The translations under genes were made by a program, and so were the position numbers. DNA of 31,203 nucleotides from DATJGF01 sp035495315 (GTDB lineage: Bacteria > Verrucomicrobiota > Verrucomicrobiia > Limisphaerales > UBA8199), in contig DATJGF010000231.1 of NCBI GenBank assembly GCA_035495315.1, positions 1 to 31,203 of the forward strand, written 5' to 3'. Numbering within the stretch: the first letter of the stretch is position 1; each line of letters starts with the position of its first letter. Positions 1-7,723 of this stretch are shown here, in pieces. Below the pieces are notes generated by a model. That model had not been told where the DNA came from and searched no databases. It was given only the letters and a program-made list of their open reading frames with translations.

Positions 1-194
1 GCAACTATGCCCGCGGTACGCTCCGCCCTAATCAACAGGAGCCCGATCCTATTCGCAAACGACCGCAGCTTGGTGTCCAACTCCTCATCGTTGCTAATCA
101 TCAGAATCGTTCTGCTTCCTTCATGCAACGAGAGGTATTGCCTAGCCGCCAGCAGAAACTTGCGCGCGCGCTGTGCTGCAACTTCTGTTTTCAT
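1..194 (-). CDS. Partial protein of unknown function, possibly receiver-like (3' end beyond the window)
   Basis: An ATG at 192-194 opens a minus-strand frame with no stop to the window edge (64 codons, N-terminal part only). After a basic, helical N-terminus (RARKFLLAARQYL) comes a hydrophobic strand, RTILMIS, then NDEELDTKLRSFA and a second strand, IGLLLI. The spacing resembles the first beta-alpha-beta unit of a response-regulator receiver domain, with ND where the acidic pair is normally found. This is a weak structural resemblance, not a family assignment. It lies 27 bases downstream of the HPF-like gene on the same strand, so the two may be co-transcribed. No good Shine-Dalgarno sequence is visible. 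Confidence 0.5.
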   Translation of the reverse strand, partial: MKTEVAAQRARKFLLAARQYLSLHEGSRTILMISNDEELDTKLRSFANRIGLLLIRAERTAGIV

Positions 195-221
195 AAGCCT
201 GATTGCGCGACAAGGCAGCGT

Positions 222-584
222 TCATGCCCTTGAACCAAGCAAACCAGGCGCAGAGCGGCCTGGATTAGGTCCCAGTTGCACGTTGGTTTTCCACTTATCC
301 GTCCGCCGGTTTTTTCGCGAACGGATTTGCTTTTCAAGTTTTTTGATGACTTTGTCCAGGGCGGCCGGGAGCGTGTGATCACTGGCTTCCGCGTGGAAAT
401 CAGGGCCAGGCACCTCCAATTGGGTCAGCACCCGGAAGGCAGGTTTGACGTCGGCCTGCCATTCAAGATTCACCCGAGCCGTCGCTATGGCGGCGAGCTT
501 CTGCAGTTTCTTCAATTGTGTTTCAATCAATTCCTGCCAAATGGGCCGTTGTTTAAGGCCCCAATAACGAACGATGATCTTCAT
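222..584 (-). CDS. HPF/RaiA-type ribosome hibernation factor (sigma-54 modulation protein family)
   Basis: The 120-aa product fits the short HPF/YfiA class of about 95-115 residues. The N-terminal half gives beta strands around MKIIVRY and RVNLEWQAD and a helix IETQLKKLQKL. The second half has the family signature: LEVPGPDFHAEASDHTLPAA, then DKVIKKLEKQIRSRKNR, which is the conserved A-D-K-LE-Q basic helix that contacts 16S rRNA. Family members bind the 30S decoding region and inactivate ribosomes in stationary phase or stress. The C-terminal 25 residues (GPNPGRSAPGLLGSRA) look like a disordered tail, and the long-form dimerisation domain is absent. The ATG at 582-584 is preceded only by a weak purine stretch. 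The gene directly downstream is the unknown partial one. Confidence 0.75.
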   Translation of the reverse strand: MKIIVRYWGLKQRPIWQELIETQLKKLQKLAAIATARVNLEWQADVKPAFRVLTQLEVPGPDFHAEASDHTLPAALDKVIKKLEKQIRSRKNRRTDKWKTNVQLGPNPGRSAPGLLGSRA

Positions 585-719
585 TTTCGTAGGTCTCTTT
601 CGTGAAAAATATTTTGGTTAAAGTCTGGTCACGACCGCATGCGGCGGTTTGAATAAGGCGTAAGCCGACCCGAGCATCCTCTGCATCCCATACGGGCATG
701 CCGAGAAAATCAGGCGGAA

Positions 720-1106
720 TTAGGAGACCAACGAAGGAGCGCGCGGCTCTAAGGCCGTCCGACAAAGAAATTGCCAACGAGAGGCGAGCTCTGGGCGAGT
801 GCTGGCAACGTTGACAAAAGCAACCGTTAGCTCAGACCGGCCCAAGTGCGTTTTAACTGAGTCGGCGGGAGAGGCGAGTCCATCAGTCGCCGGCTGGATA
901 TTTATACGGCGACTCCAACGCCGAAGCGCCTGGTCGAAGGCGCTATCGGTCGAAGAAGACTTGTCCTTTTCGGATTTTCCCGGCGTGAACAGGCAACGGA
1001 GAACATCGGACCTGCAGCTGTTGTCCGGAGCGCCATAGCAGTCGACGGATGCCAGCAGGAACAACGCTGGGGTCACGACCACCAAAATGGCTCTAACCCG
1101 ATTCAT
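720..1106 (-). CDS. Small exported protein of unknown function
   Basis: The ATG at 1104-1106 gives 128 residues; a GTG two codons upstream is also possible. The N-terminus is a clear signal peptide: basic MNRVR, then a hydrophobic AILVVVTPALFLLASV, with likely cleavage after CYG-A. The mature part has a Cys pair (NSCRSDVLRCL), a Lys/Ser/Asp-rich linker, and a C-terminus with the pattern ASTRPELASRWQFLCRTA followed by LEPRAPS. I have an impression that short verrucomicrobial hypothetical proteins often end in a W-Q-F...PRAPS tail, but I cannot verify it here. The signal peptide and intact frame support a real gene. Function unknown. Confidence 0.5.
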   Translation of the reverse strand: MNRVRAILVVVTPALFLLASVDCYGAPDNSCRSDVLRCLFTPGKSEKDKSSSTDSAFDQALRRWSRRINIQPATDGLASPADSVKTHLGRSELTVAFVNVASTRPELASRWQFLCRTALEPRAPSLVS

Positions 1107-1331
1107 TATCACTTCGACGCACTTCGCCTTCGGACGTTCAAACTATTGCGACAGGTTGACAAGTGATGAACACCGATGAAATGCACGCATATGAGGATAG
1201 CCCACATTGACGATCCGCACTTGTTACAAAAGGGGCTCGTGGTTGTAACAGCATGCCTGGCGAGGAATCAGGAGGTTGGGTAAGGAGGAGTTTTTTACAA
1301 ACGGAAACGAAGCTAACGAAGGTGTTTGAGG
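1107..1331. other. Intergenic region with an operator-like inverted repeat
   Basis: This stretch separates 6-phosphogluconolactonase (its stop side) from the small exported protein (its start side). It contains TGTTACAA at 1222-1229 and TTGTAACA at 1243-1250, an exact 8-bp inverted repeat with a 13-bp spacer. It lies about 115 bp upstream of the ATG of the exported protein. I see no convincing gene or promoter boxes. Confidence 0.4.
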
Positions 1332-2027
1332 TCAATTTCCACCGAGCATGGAAGCCGCCGCGCGATCCGCTAGCACACTCGCGCGTTCCTGGCTGATGCG
1401 GCCGGCGGGAATCGAAGGGTCGCCATCTCGTAATCGCGCGAGCCTGGCGGCTTTTTCCGCCCCCGTAATCACCCATAAAATTCGCCGGGACCGATTAATG
1501 ACGGGATAGGTTAACGTCATTCGTCGGCGTTGTTGATAAAAGCCAGTGATTGCGAGGTCTCGCTCGACGACATCAAGAACCGGGTCGCCGGGCACAAGCG
1601 ATGCCGTATGGCCGTCGGGTCCAAGGCCTAAATGCACCAGATCCAGGATCGGTGGGGAACCGGCAACCTGCTGCAGAGTTCGCGCATACGTTGCGGCGGC
1701 AGATTCCAAATCCTTTTCTTCAACCGGCATCGGATAGATTTGGTTGGGTGGCAATGGCGCTTGTGCAAGACTTTCGCGCAGATGTGTCAGGTTACGATCG
1801 GGGTGCCCGGCTGGCGCAACTCTTTCATCGACTTGCAGCACATGCACGTTCTTCCAAGGCAGACGATCAGCGGCCAAAACACGCAACATCTCCCAGGGAG
1901 TTTGCCCGCCACTGATCGCGACCACGAAGCGGCCGCGCGCCGCAACCGCCGCGAAAACTTCGACGGCGATGAATTGGGCCGCCCTCTTGGCGACGGCTTC
2001 TGCGTCAACAAGAACCTCGATGTTCAT
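1332..2027 (-). CDS. pgl: 6-phosphogluconolactonase
   Basis: The 231-aa product hydrolyses 6-phosphogluconolactone to 6-phosphogluconate in the oxidative pentose phosphate pathway, in the cytoplasm. The family (DevB/SOL type, related to glucosamine-6-P isomerases) is recognised by the phosphate-binding SGGQTPWEML (residues 39-48), VDERVAP and DRNLTHLRESL (67-86), and the active-site loop LGLGPDGHTASLVPGDPVL (133-151) with H140 as the probable catalytic base. Length is normal and the frame intact. The ATG at 2025-2027 matches the conserved N-terminus; no Shine-Dalgarno is present. The usual partners zwf and gnd are not in the window. Confidence 0.93.
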   Translation of the reverse strand: MNIEVLVDAEAVAKRAAQFIAVEVFAAVAARGRFVVAISGGQTPWEMLRVLAADRLPWKNVHVLQVDERVAPAGHPDRNLTHLRESLAQAPLPPNQIYPMPVEEKDLESAAATYARTLQQVAGSPPILDLVHLGLGPDGHTASLVPGDPVLDVVERDLAITGFYQQRRRMTLTYPVINRSRRILWVITGAEKAARLARLRDGDPSIPAGRISQERASVLADRAAASMLGGN

Positions 2028-2075
2028 GGACGTTTTAGAAACTTCATTGAATCGATGAGCGGTTAGAAAACGAAA

Positions 2076-2111
2076 TTCCCCTCACTCTACTCCCACCCAA
2101 GGAGAGGGGAA
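2076..2111 (-). terminator. Possible terminator downstream of the SDR gene
   Basis: TTCCCCTC (2076-2083) and GAGGGGAA (2104-2111) form an exact 8-bp inverted repeat with a 20-nt loop. Read on the minus strand the stem is followed by TTTCGTTTTC, a T-rich tail. The placement, downstream of the SDR stop at 2197 and upstream of pgl, fits a factor-independent terminator. The loop is long and the sequence resembles repeats common in such genomes, so it may simply be one of those. Confidence 0.35.
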
Positions 2112-2169
2112 CCCTGCGGACGCTCGGGGCAATTCGTTGGCCTCATGCCGCTTTTCTGAGGCTTGGGCT

Positions 2170-2188
2170 CTCACGTCGTCTCCAACAG
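2170..2188 (+). repeat. Single diverged copy of the ACGTCGTCTCC repeat
   Basis: CTCACGTCGTCTCCAACAG differs at only two positions from the CTTACGTCGTCTCCTACAG core found four times at 2962-3090. It sits nine bases beyond the SDR stop codon, so the SDR gene has copies of this family on both sides. Confidence 0.6.
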
Positions 2189-2196
2189 TGTGAGTG

Positions 2197-2868
2197 TTAC
2201 CATGGAATGATTTCTTTATCTCGCCAAAAAAGGCCGGTCTTTTCCTGCGGCGCATCGGCAGCGAGCCAAACGATGCCGACCGCGCCCTCCTCGACCGAGC
2301 GCGGGGCAGTCGAGCCGCCCATCTCGGTGCGGCACCAGCCGGGACAAACGGAATTGACGGCGATGCGTTTGTCCTTGAGGGCGGCGGCGAGCAGGCACGT
2401 GATCGCATTGAGTGTCGTTTTGGAGGCCGCATAAGCAGGGGACCACGTGCCCATATCGCTGAGTTGGCCGGCTCCGCTTGAAACGTTCACAATTCGAGCG
2501 CCGGAACTTCGCAGCAAGTGCGGCAGAAACGCCTGCGAGACACGCAATGCTCCAAGCGCGTTTGTCGCGATCGTGCTGGCCATCACTTCAGGCCGGATGC
2601 TGAGAATGTCCTGGTCGGCTTCCGCGATGATTGCGGCGTTATTGATCAGCACGTCGAGATTCCGCACCTGTTTGGCGGCGCGCAGCGCGCTTGCCTCATC
2701 GGTGATATCGAGTTGCAGAAATGACGCGTTTTTCAGTTTAGCCGCAGCTTCCGCGCCTTGGTCTTTCCGACGCGCCGTCAGAATTACCTTCCAGTCACGC
2801 GCCGCAAGTTGCCGCGCGACTTCATATCCCAAACCCCGGTAAGCGCCGGTAACAAGCACGGTTTTCAT
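2197..2868 (-). CDS. Short-chain dehydrogenase/reductase (SDR)
   Basis: The 223-aa classical SDR is an NAD(P)(H)-dependent oxidoreductase with a Rossmann fold. Visible motifs are the cofactor loop TGAYRGLG (7-14), DIT after the fourth strand (54-56), NNAA (76-79), the catalytic Ser in NVSSGAG (128-134), YAASK (Y146, K150) and CPGWCRTEMG (175-184). The TARR after strand 2 suggests NADPH preference. The size and PGW..T.M pattern resemble carbonyl-reductase-like SDRs; the substrate is unknown. A GTG 13 codons upstream would add MLLFQGGRTDQPK, which is not SDR-like, so I prefer the ATG at 2866-2868. The gene stands alone, with repeats on both sides. Confidence 0.88.
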   Translation of the reverse strand: MKTVLVTGAYRGLGYEVARQLAARDWKVILTARRKDQGAEAAAKLKNASFLQLDITDEASALRAAKQVRNLDVLINNAAIIAEADQDILSIRPEVMASTIATNALGALRVSQAFLPHLLRSSGARIVNVSSGAGQLSDMGTWSPAYAASKTTLNAITCLLAAALKDKRIAVNSVCPGWCRTEMGGSTAPRSVEEGAVGIVWLAADAPQEKTGLFWRDKEIIPW

Positions 2869-2961
2869 TTTAGGCTGATCGGTTCGGCCACCCTGGAATA
2901 ATAGCACACGAGTGCCGCTGTAAGTGGCTGATATTTACAAAGGACGTTCTGCGACCAATTT

Positions 2962-3090
2962 TGTAGGAGACGACGTAAGGAGTCTCTGATCGGGAGAGCC
3001 ATGCCGTCTGTTTTGGGAGCAGAGTCTCCTTACGTCGTCTCCTACAGTTTGTGTCCTTACGTCGTCGGCTACAGGTCTCCTTACGTCGTC
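2962..3090. repeat. Palindromic ACGTCGTCTCC repeat cluster (one inverted and three direct copies)
   Basis: Arm 2962-2987 (TGTAGGAGACGACGTAAGGA...) is the reverse complement of 3021-3046 with one mismatch in 26, giving a long hairpin with a 33-nt loop. Two further copies follow in direct orientation: the shared core TTACGTCGTC occurs at 3030-3039, 3057-3066 and 3081-3090. The last copy touches the stop codon of the SGNH hydrolase gene (3089-3091). It resembles a REP-type or mobile palindromic unit. It is not a CRISPR: spacing is only 24-27 bp between cores and there are no real spacers. Confidence 0.75.
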
Positions 3091-4117
3091 ATTCGCCCAT
3101 AAAGCGGCCTTTGGCGAGGAATTCATCAATTTTATCGGCGACGAACGAATGGCCCTCGGCTGACCAATGGTAACCTTTGCCCGAGTACCGCAAGTCCGTG
3201 CTTAAATCAACAAAGGGAATTTTAAAGTAAGTTAGTATCTGTTCCATCGGAGGATTGCGCCAGGTCAACCCGACCACCAGGCGAGCATCTTTGCTGCTGA
3301 CGTATCTTTGGATATCACGGACGAGCGCTCCTGACGGATTAGGAGTGTTCTGGATAACGCGTGGTGCAGTTAACTTGAAATAGCCGAGTGCTAGCAGGCG
3401 AATGACGTACGACCTGACCAGAAGCTTGTGAGTCGCAAAGAAAAAGCGGTCAGAACGCGGAACGGGGATTCCATGGACTTTGAGACGCGAACCAGTAACA
3501 GTCGCATACGGCTTGTAATAGCCCCATCGGTGGTTCGTGGAATTGTCCCCATCATCCGTTTCTTCGTACATCAAAAAGACTACACGCGGATGATACCGAT
3601 CAAATTGTTGATGCAGCAGCAGGTACTCTTGGTCGGTGCCGTAGCCGCTGACCCCAAAGTTGTAGATACTCCATTCGGGATGTTTGGTCTGAAGCTTCTC
3701 CGTAAAGCGCTCGGATAATTCGACGTCGTAGCCCCAGACGAACGAATCCCCCAAGAAAATGATTCCAGGCTTATCCGCAGGAGCATAGTCGGTGGCGGCC
3801 CGAAACCCTTGGCTGTTGTGGGCCACACTAATTGTGCGCGTGCCCAGAAAGAGGTTACTGCGGCCGGCGACTGGAAACCAGCCGAGGATTGGGTCGTAAC
3901 GGTAGAGCAAGTTTCGTTCATCCTGCACGACGGAAAGTTCCGAAGGGAAATAGATCCGCAGGCCGACCTCCATCAGCAACGCCGTAAATAAGAGAGAAAT
4001 ACCGACCGACAGCCATCCCATGACCAAACGTTTCTTACGGGATGGCGCTGCAGCAACCCTATCCTGCTGGCTGGCGGATCCGGGTTCTTCCGTAGAACCT
4101 GCAGCATCAGCACTCAT
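3089..4117 (-). CDS. Membrane-anchored SGNH/GDSL-type hydrolase
   Basis: The predicted product is 342 aa. A charged N-terminus is followed by one membrane segment (about 33-55, WLSVGISLLFTALLMEVGL), then an extracytoplasmic SGNH domain. Block I is FLGDSFVWGYDV with nucleophile S125; NFGVSGYGTDQEYLLL (153-168) supplies block II; the C-terminal D/H block is GYHWSAEGH (315-323). Family members are esterases or O-acyltransferases, often acting on cell-surface glycans. The ATG at 4115-4117 is preferred because the upstream 56 codons are Arg-rich and unlike any SGNH protein; no Shine-Dalgarno is visible. Its neighbour on the same strand is a large membrane protein 251 bp upstream. The stop codon overlaps the last repeat copy. 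Confidence 0.8.
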   Translation of the reverse strand: MSADAAGSTEEPGSASQQDRVAAAPSRKKRLVMGWLSVGISLLFTALLMEVGLRIYFPSELSVVQDERNLLYRYDPILGWFPVAGRSNLFLGTRTISVAHNSQGFRAATDYAPADKPGIIFLGDSFVWGYDVELSERFTEKLQTKHPEWSIYNFGVSGYGTDQEYLLLHQQFDRYHPRVVFLMYEETDDGDNSTNHRWGYYKPYATVTGSRLKVHGIPVPRSDRFFFATHKLLVRSYVIRLLALGYFKLTAPRVIQNTPNPSGALVRDIQRYVSSKDARLVVGLTWRNPPMEQILTYFKIPFVDLSTDLRYSGKGYHWSAEGHSFVADKIDEFLAKGRFMGE

Positions 4118-4368
4118 ACAATTTGGCGCGCGGAACGTTTTAACGGACTCCGCGACGCGAATGCGCACATCGCCCCGGAACGCCGCCTTTACGCGGCAGC
4201 CATGTGCAAAACCCATACTCCTGCGGCGTGAACGCGGCATTCCCATCTGTTGTAGACTGCCTATCCGGGCAGTGAGCGAATGCACCGCTCCACGACTCCC
4301 CGCATTCTCCTTCTGTTGTTCTGAGGTGAGCGATTGTGAGATCCACTTTCTTATGGCTCCAAGGTGGC

Positions 4369-6468
4369 TTAAACCTCAACCGCACTTCGGGTCTCTGTGT
4401 TTCCTCCTGTTCCGGTCGGAATATCCGGCCAGAAAAGCAACGCGCCGGCAGCAGCGGCCCAGGCGATAAGGATCGGAAAGAGATATCGGGCGGAGGCGAT
4501 TTCAGCAGTGTAATATTCGAGAGCCCGAGTCCGGTCCATCGTGCAGACGAACGCCGAAAAGACGGTGCTGAAGCCGAGCAAAATCATTCCAATCATTGCG
4601 CAGAGCCAAAACACCAGCCGGCGTCGCGCCGGGTACTGCCAAACCGTTAGAAGTGTGAGGCCCAGCGCCACCCACGCCATGCCAAGAGTCGGATGATTAT
4701 ATAAGGAGGAAAAACCGTCCCAGTGTCCAATCCAATGGAGATGGCCACCCTGAGCTTCCCAATCGGCCAATGTGGGACTAACAAACCAGCGTGCGGTCAT
4801 CATCAATAAAAATCCCGGAATACTCGACAGCGTCGTCCCCAGATGCGAGAAGGCATAACCGGCCCAACCCGATTCGTAATGCAGTGCAGGAATCCGGAGC
4901 CGGAGGCAAACAAAAGGGAATGCCGCCAGCAGACAGAATCCCAGCGTGCGCCAAATCGGAGCCATGGGAGCCGGCTTGCGACGACCCCAGAAGGTAATAA
5001 TAAGCGAACCTGTAGCCGCAATCAGGACGATGGCTCCCTCGAACTTGGCCATTGCTGCTCCAAAAAGGAGCGCCAGGCCCATCAACAGCCGCGCGCGGTT
5101 TTGGTCGAGCATTGCGACGGCACACAGCACGGTGCCCCACGTGACAAAGAAGACCATTGGCATCGTCCCGCCTTCCATCAACACATACTGGCGCGTCGCC
5201 GGCAGGAGCAGCAATGCCAGGCACAGAAATGAGTAGCCTGAAAACCGGCGCCGCGCCCCTTGCAGCGACAACAAGGCAAGGAAGAGCAGTAGCAGCATCC
5301 AGGCTGGCCAGAATTTGGTGACATACTCATCGACATGCCCGATTGAATCAAAGGTCGTCGCGTGAAGAGCCGGAACCAGCGTTGGATAGTCCATGTGAGC
5401 ATGAGCCAGGCGCGGCTGGGAAAACCACTGAATAATTTGGCTCCCCGTGCTCAGGTGAAAAATCTTCGCCTTCAACATCCAGGCGCCCACCGCATCGGAT
5501 TCAACAATTCCCAGTAGTCCCGCACAACTGAATATCAGGAAAAAAACCAGCAGCGCCGGCAGGGTAATTGGGTTTCGAAGCGCGGCATACATGCCGGTGA
5601 CAGAGCCGGTGGCGAAATTAGTGCGTTGCTCCCACAGGGCGAGCAGCGCGCCGGCAGCGGTGATCAGCAGCACCAATCCCCAGCCATAGAACCCAGCCAG
5701 CTTGATGCCCAGCGTCAGCGCCGCAACGGCCATCATTCCCAAACCGAAACCGCAAGCGATCCTTTGCATGGGAGGCAAACTTGAACAATCCGGGAACACC
5801 CACTTAACCAGCCAGAGCCCCGAAAGGGCGCATAACAATGGCAGCAAAAAAGCTATCAACCAATCGAGCCGGCTACGGAACCATGGCGGACTGATCAGAG
5901 GCTGGAGCGGAAGATCGTCTCGCAAAGGCCTGCCTTTGATGGTATCGGACCGCGCGCTGAGTTCCACATCGAACCCGTTGGTGAGCAATTCCTGGGCGTA
6001 GACAGCCGCGCGACCGACGTAACCGTCGCGGGTGATCAATGCCGGGCGATCCAGGCTGGTCGCTATTTCTCGCGGGAACAAGTAATAGGCGACATATGGA
6101 TAAAAGAGAGCGCGATCCAGATTCGTCGCCCCCGCCATATCGTCCATGTAGATACGGGCATCCAGCGGCAACGCCAGATCGAGCTTGCGACAGGCTGCGT
6201 CGAAAGGATTGGCAGCCGTCTCGAAATCAATCAGGTTGGTGAAGCCGATCAGGCGCTGTCGCTTCACCGCAAGATCCGAAAATGAAGGGACGCCAAAGAA
6301 CGTTCCCGAACCAAAGAACTGGGTAATGATTGCAACGACAGCGTAAATTGCCAGAGCAACCGTAACCGCAGGAAGCTTACGCGAAGCATCGTGCTTGGGG
6401 GGAGTTTGAAGCTTGTCACCTGCGATGACCTCGCCGACCGATGTCTCACCGCGGCTCGTTTCGTTCAC
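4369..6468 (-). CDS. Large polytopic membrane protein, possibly a GT-C-like glycosyltransferase
   Basis: The 699-residue protein starts at GTG (6466-6468). After a polar N-terminus comes TM1 (about residues 32-52), then a roughly 150-residue outside region containing YMDDMAGATN, YVAYYLFPREIA and LITRDGYVGRAA, followed by some ten more hydrophobic segments from about residue 205 to the C-terminus. The layout (TM1, a large loop with an acidic pair, many TMs) recalls GT-C enzymes of the ArnT/PMT kind, which use lipid-linked sugars. I see no decisive motif, so this is inference. It is probably transcribed with the downstream SGNH hydrolase, pointing to surface glycan work. The C-terminal tail (TGTGGNTETRSAVEV) is polar. 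Confidence 0.7.
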   Translation of the reverse strand: MNETSRGETSVGEVIAGDKLQTPPKHDASRKLPAVTVALAIYAVVAIITQFFGSGTFFGVPSFSDLAVKRQRLIGFTNLIDFETAANPFDAACRKLDLALPLDARIYMDDMAGATNLDRALFYPYVAYYLFPREIATSLDRPALITRDGYVGRAAVYAQELLTNGFDVELSARSDTIKGRPLRDDLPLQPLISPPWFRSRLDWLIAFLLPLLCALSGLWLVKWVFPDCSSLPPMQRIACGFGLGMMAVAALTLGIKLAGFYGWGLVLLITAAGALLALWEQRTNFATGSVTGMYAALRNPITLPALLVFFLIFSCAGLLGIVESDAVGAWMLKAKIFHLSTGSQIIQWFSQPRLAHAHMDYPTLVPALHATTFDSIGHVDEYVTKFWPAWMLLLLFLALLSLQGARRRFSGYSFLCLALLLLPATRQYVLMEGGTMPMVFFVTWGTVLCAVAMLDQNRARLLMGLALLFGAAMAKFEGAIVLIAATGSLIITFWGRRKPAPMAPIWRTLGFCLLAAFPFVCLRLRIPALHYESGWAGYAFSHLGTTLSSIPGFLLMMTARWFVSPTLADWEAQGGHLHWIGHWDGFSSLYNHPTLGMAWVALGLTLLTVWQYPARRRLVFWLCAMIGMILLGFSTVFSAFVCTMDRTRALEYYTAEIASARYLFPILIAWAAAAGALLFWPDIPTGTGGNTETRSAVEV

Positions 6469-6620
6469 CGGCGCAGATTACAAAAGCTATCGTGAGCCAA
6501 AAAGGAAAAACATAATGGCCACCAGAGATCACAAAGAATTCGGGCCGTCACCTCTCTCTTGATACAAAAAGTTCGCGTTGCGGAGCGGCAGCTAAAGGGC
6601 AGGATATAATCTGCTGCCAA

Positions 6621-6857
6621 TTACTGTTGATTACCCTCCGCGCCAGGGGGTTTACGGTTGCCCGTGGCTTTCACTACAGCGTAAACCAGCGCCCCAATCA
6701 TGCCAACGGCTCCTGCCACAAGCATCAACAAGCAGAGCAAAACAACAGGAATTAAAAATCCCGAGGTCTTGTCCGGCATGGAAACGAATCCGAAATATCC
6801 CAGGACCAGCAGCACTGTGCTGCCCAAAAATAGAAGCAAAAATCGATTTGATTTCAT
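6621..6857 (-). CDS. Small two-TM membrane protein, hypothetical
   Basis: The 78-aa protein starts at ATG 6855-6857. Residues 6-25 (FLLLFLGSTVLLVLGYFGFV) and 35-62 (IPVVLLCLLMLVAGAVGMIG and on) form two membrane segments joined by a short SMPDKTSG loop. The C-terminus is hydrophilic (KATGNRKPPGAEGNQQ). I do not recognise a family. It lies between the glutathione peroxidase gene and the polytopic membrane protein, all on the minus strand. The composition is convincing for a real membrane protein, but no ribosome-binding site supports the start. Confidence 0.5.
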   Translation of the reverse strand: MKSNRFLLLFLGSTVLLVLGYFGFVSMPDKTSGFLIPVVLLCLLMLVAGAVGMIGALVYAVVKATGNRKPPGAEGNQQ

Positions 6858-6975
6858 GGGCTAAAGGCCGGCGCACACCCAACGCAAGCCGCAGGCCATC
6901 CATCTGCCAGCCTGCGCGACAAATCTGGATTAAACCAGACTTTAAGCTTTGGAACTTACACTTTGACTTAAGCCT

Positions 6976-7515
6976 TTACTTCAGCGCCGCTTCTATTGCC
7001 GAGGTGAGTTCGGGCGATTCCGGCGTTATGGGCGATTCAAAGCGCTTGAGGATCTTGCCGTCACGTCCGATCAGGAACTTGCTGAAATTCCATTTAATAT
7101 CCCCCGGGAACGGGGAATCCTTGCCAGCCAGTGCGACATACAGCGGGTGGCGGTTGGGACCGTTCACATCGATCTTGGAATAGAGCGGAAAAGTGACGCT
7201 GTATTTGCTCGAGCAGAATTGCTTGATCTCGTCAGAGGTTCCCGGTTCCTGTTGGCCGAATTGGTTGCACGGAAAACCAAGCACGGCGAACCCTTTATCC
7301 TTGTATTTTTCGTAAATCGTTTCGAGCCCCTTGTATTGCGGGGTGAAACCGCAGCGGGAGGCGACATTGACGACGAGCACGACTTTGCCCTGATACGGTT
7401 TCAGGGTTGTCTCTTTGCCGTCGATATCCTTCAAGGGAATATCGTGAATCGAGCCTGCCGAGAGCGCGAGAGCTTGCATGCAGAGGAATCCTGCCCAAAG
7501 TGCGGTTGGTTTCAT
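6976..7515 (-). CDS. Exported glutathione peroxidase-family protein
   Basis: The 179-aa product of the GPx/BtuE family reduces hydroperoxides, in bacteria usually with thioredoxin as donor. The active-site set is complete: peroxidatic C55 in VNVASRCGFTPQY, Q88 in FPCNQFGQQEPG, and W142-N143 in KWNFSKFL. C83 in FPCNQ is also conserved in the family. Residues 1-22 (MKPTALWAGFLCMQALALSAGS) look like a signal peptide, so it probably acts in the periplasm; many GPx proteins lack one. The start at 7513-7515 has AAGGA eight bases upstream, one of the few good ribosome-binding sites in the window, and excludes the upstream extension, which is translated repeat. Thioredoxin reductase is encoded 10 kb away. 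Confidence 0.93.
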   Translation of the reverse strand: MKPTALWAGFLCMQALALSAGSIHDIPLKDIDGKETTLKPYQGKVVLVVNVASRCGFTPQYKGLETIYEKYKDKGFAVLGFPCNQFGQQEPGTSDEIKQFCSSKYSVTFPLYSKIDVNGPNRHPLYVALAGKDSPFPGDIKWNFSKFLIGRDGKILKRFESPITPESPELTSAIEAALK

Positions 7516-7560
7516 AAGACAAATCCTTAGCGCGGAATTGGGCGTTGTCAAACGCGTACA

Positions 7561-7723
7561 GTCCAAAGTCCAAGGTCCAGAGTCCAAAGTCGAAAGGACA
7601 GAGCCCCAAGTCGCAGCTCCATCCTCTGGTATTTGTCTTTCATCATGTTCATTCTCCCGCTCTGTTCGCCGCCTTGTGTCTTTCGGTTTTATGGCCTTGG
7701 ACTTTGGACATTGGACTTTAGAC
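7561..7723. repeat. GTCCAAAGTCC-type inverted repeat pair
   Basis: The left arm, 7561-7591, is built from repeats of GTCCAAAGTCC/GTCCAGAGTCC. The right arm, 7695-7723 (CCTTGGACTTTGGACATTGG and on), is its near reverse complement. About 100 bp of unrelated sequence separates them. The right arm encodes the last dozen residues of the GDSL esterase (NSLKSNVQSPRP), so that tail is repeat-derived. Confidence 0.65.

Noticed and set aside
7..378. Plus-strand frame at the left edge
   Set aside because: It is antisense to the HPF-like gene and the partial gene, which make more sense.
553..777. Minus-strand frame between the HPF-like gene and the small exported protein
   Set aside because: It overlaps the end of one gene and the start of the next, and its composition is not protein-like.
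2447..2842. 131-codon plus-strand frame
   Set aside because: It is antisense to the SDR gene.
3021..3090. Possible CRISPR-like array of TTACGTCGTC
   Set aside because: The cores are 24-27 bp apart, leaving no spacers, an inverted copy is present, and no cas genes are near.
4140..4385. Minus-strand frame between the SGNH hydrolase and the polytopic membrane protein
   Set aside because: It is rich in Arg, Pro and Cys with no domain, and overlaps the end of the membrane protein. The 251-bp gap seems to hold no gene.
6652..6903. Minus-strand frame overlapping the two-TM protein
   Set aside because: It lies in another frame of the two-TM gene, which has far better membrane-segment composition.
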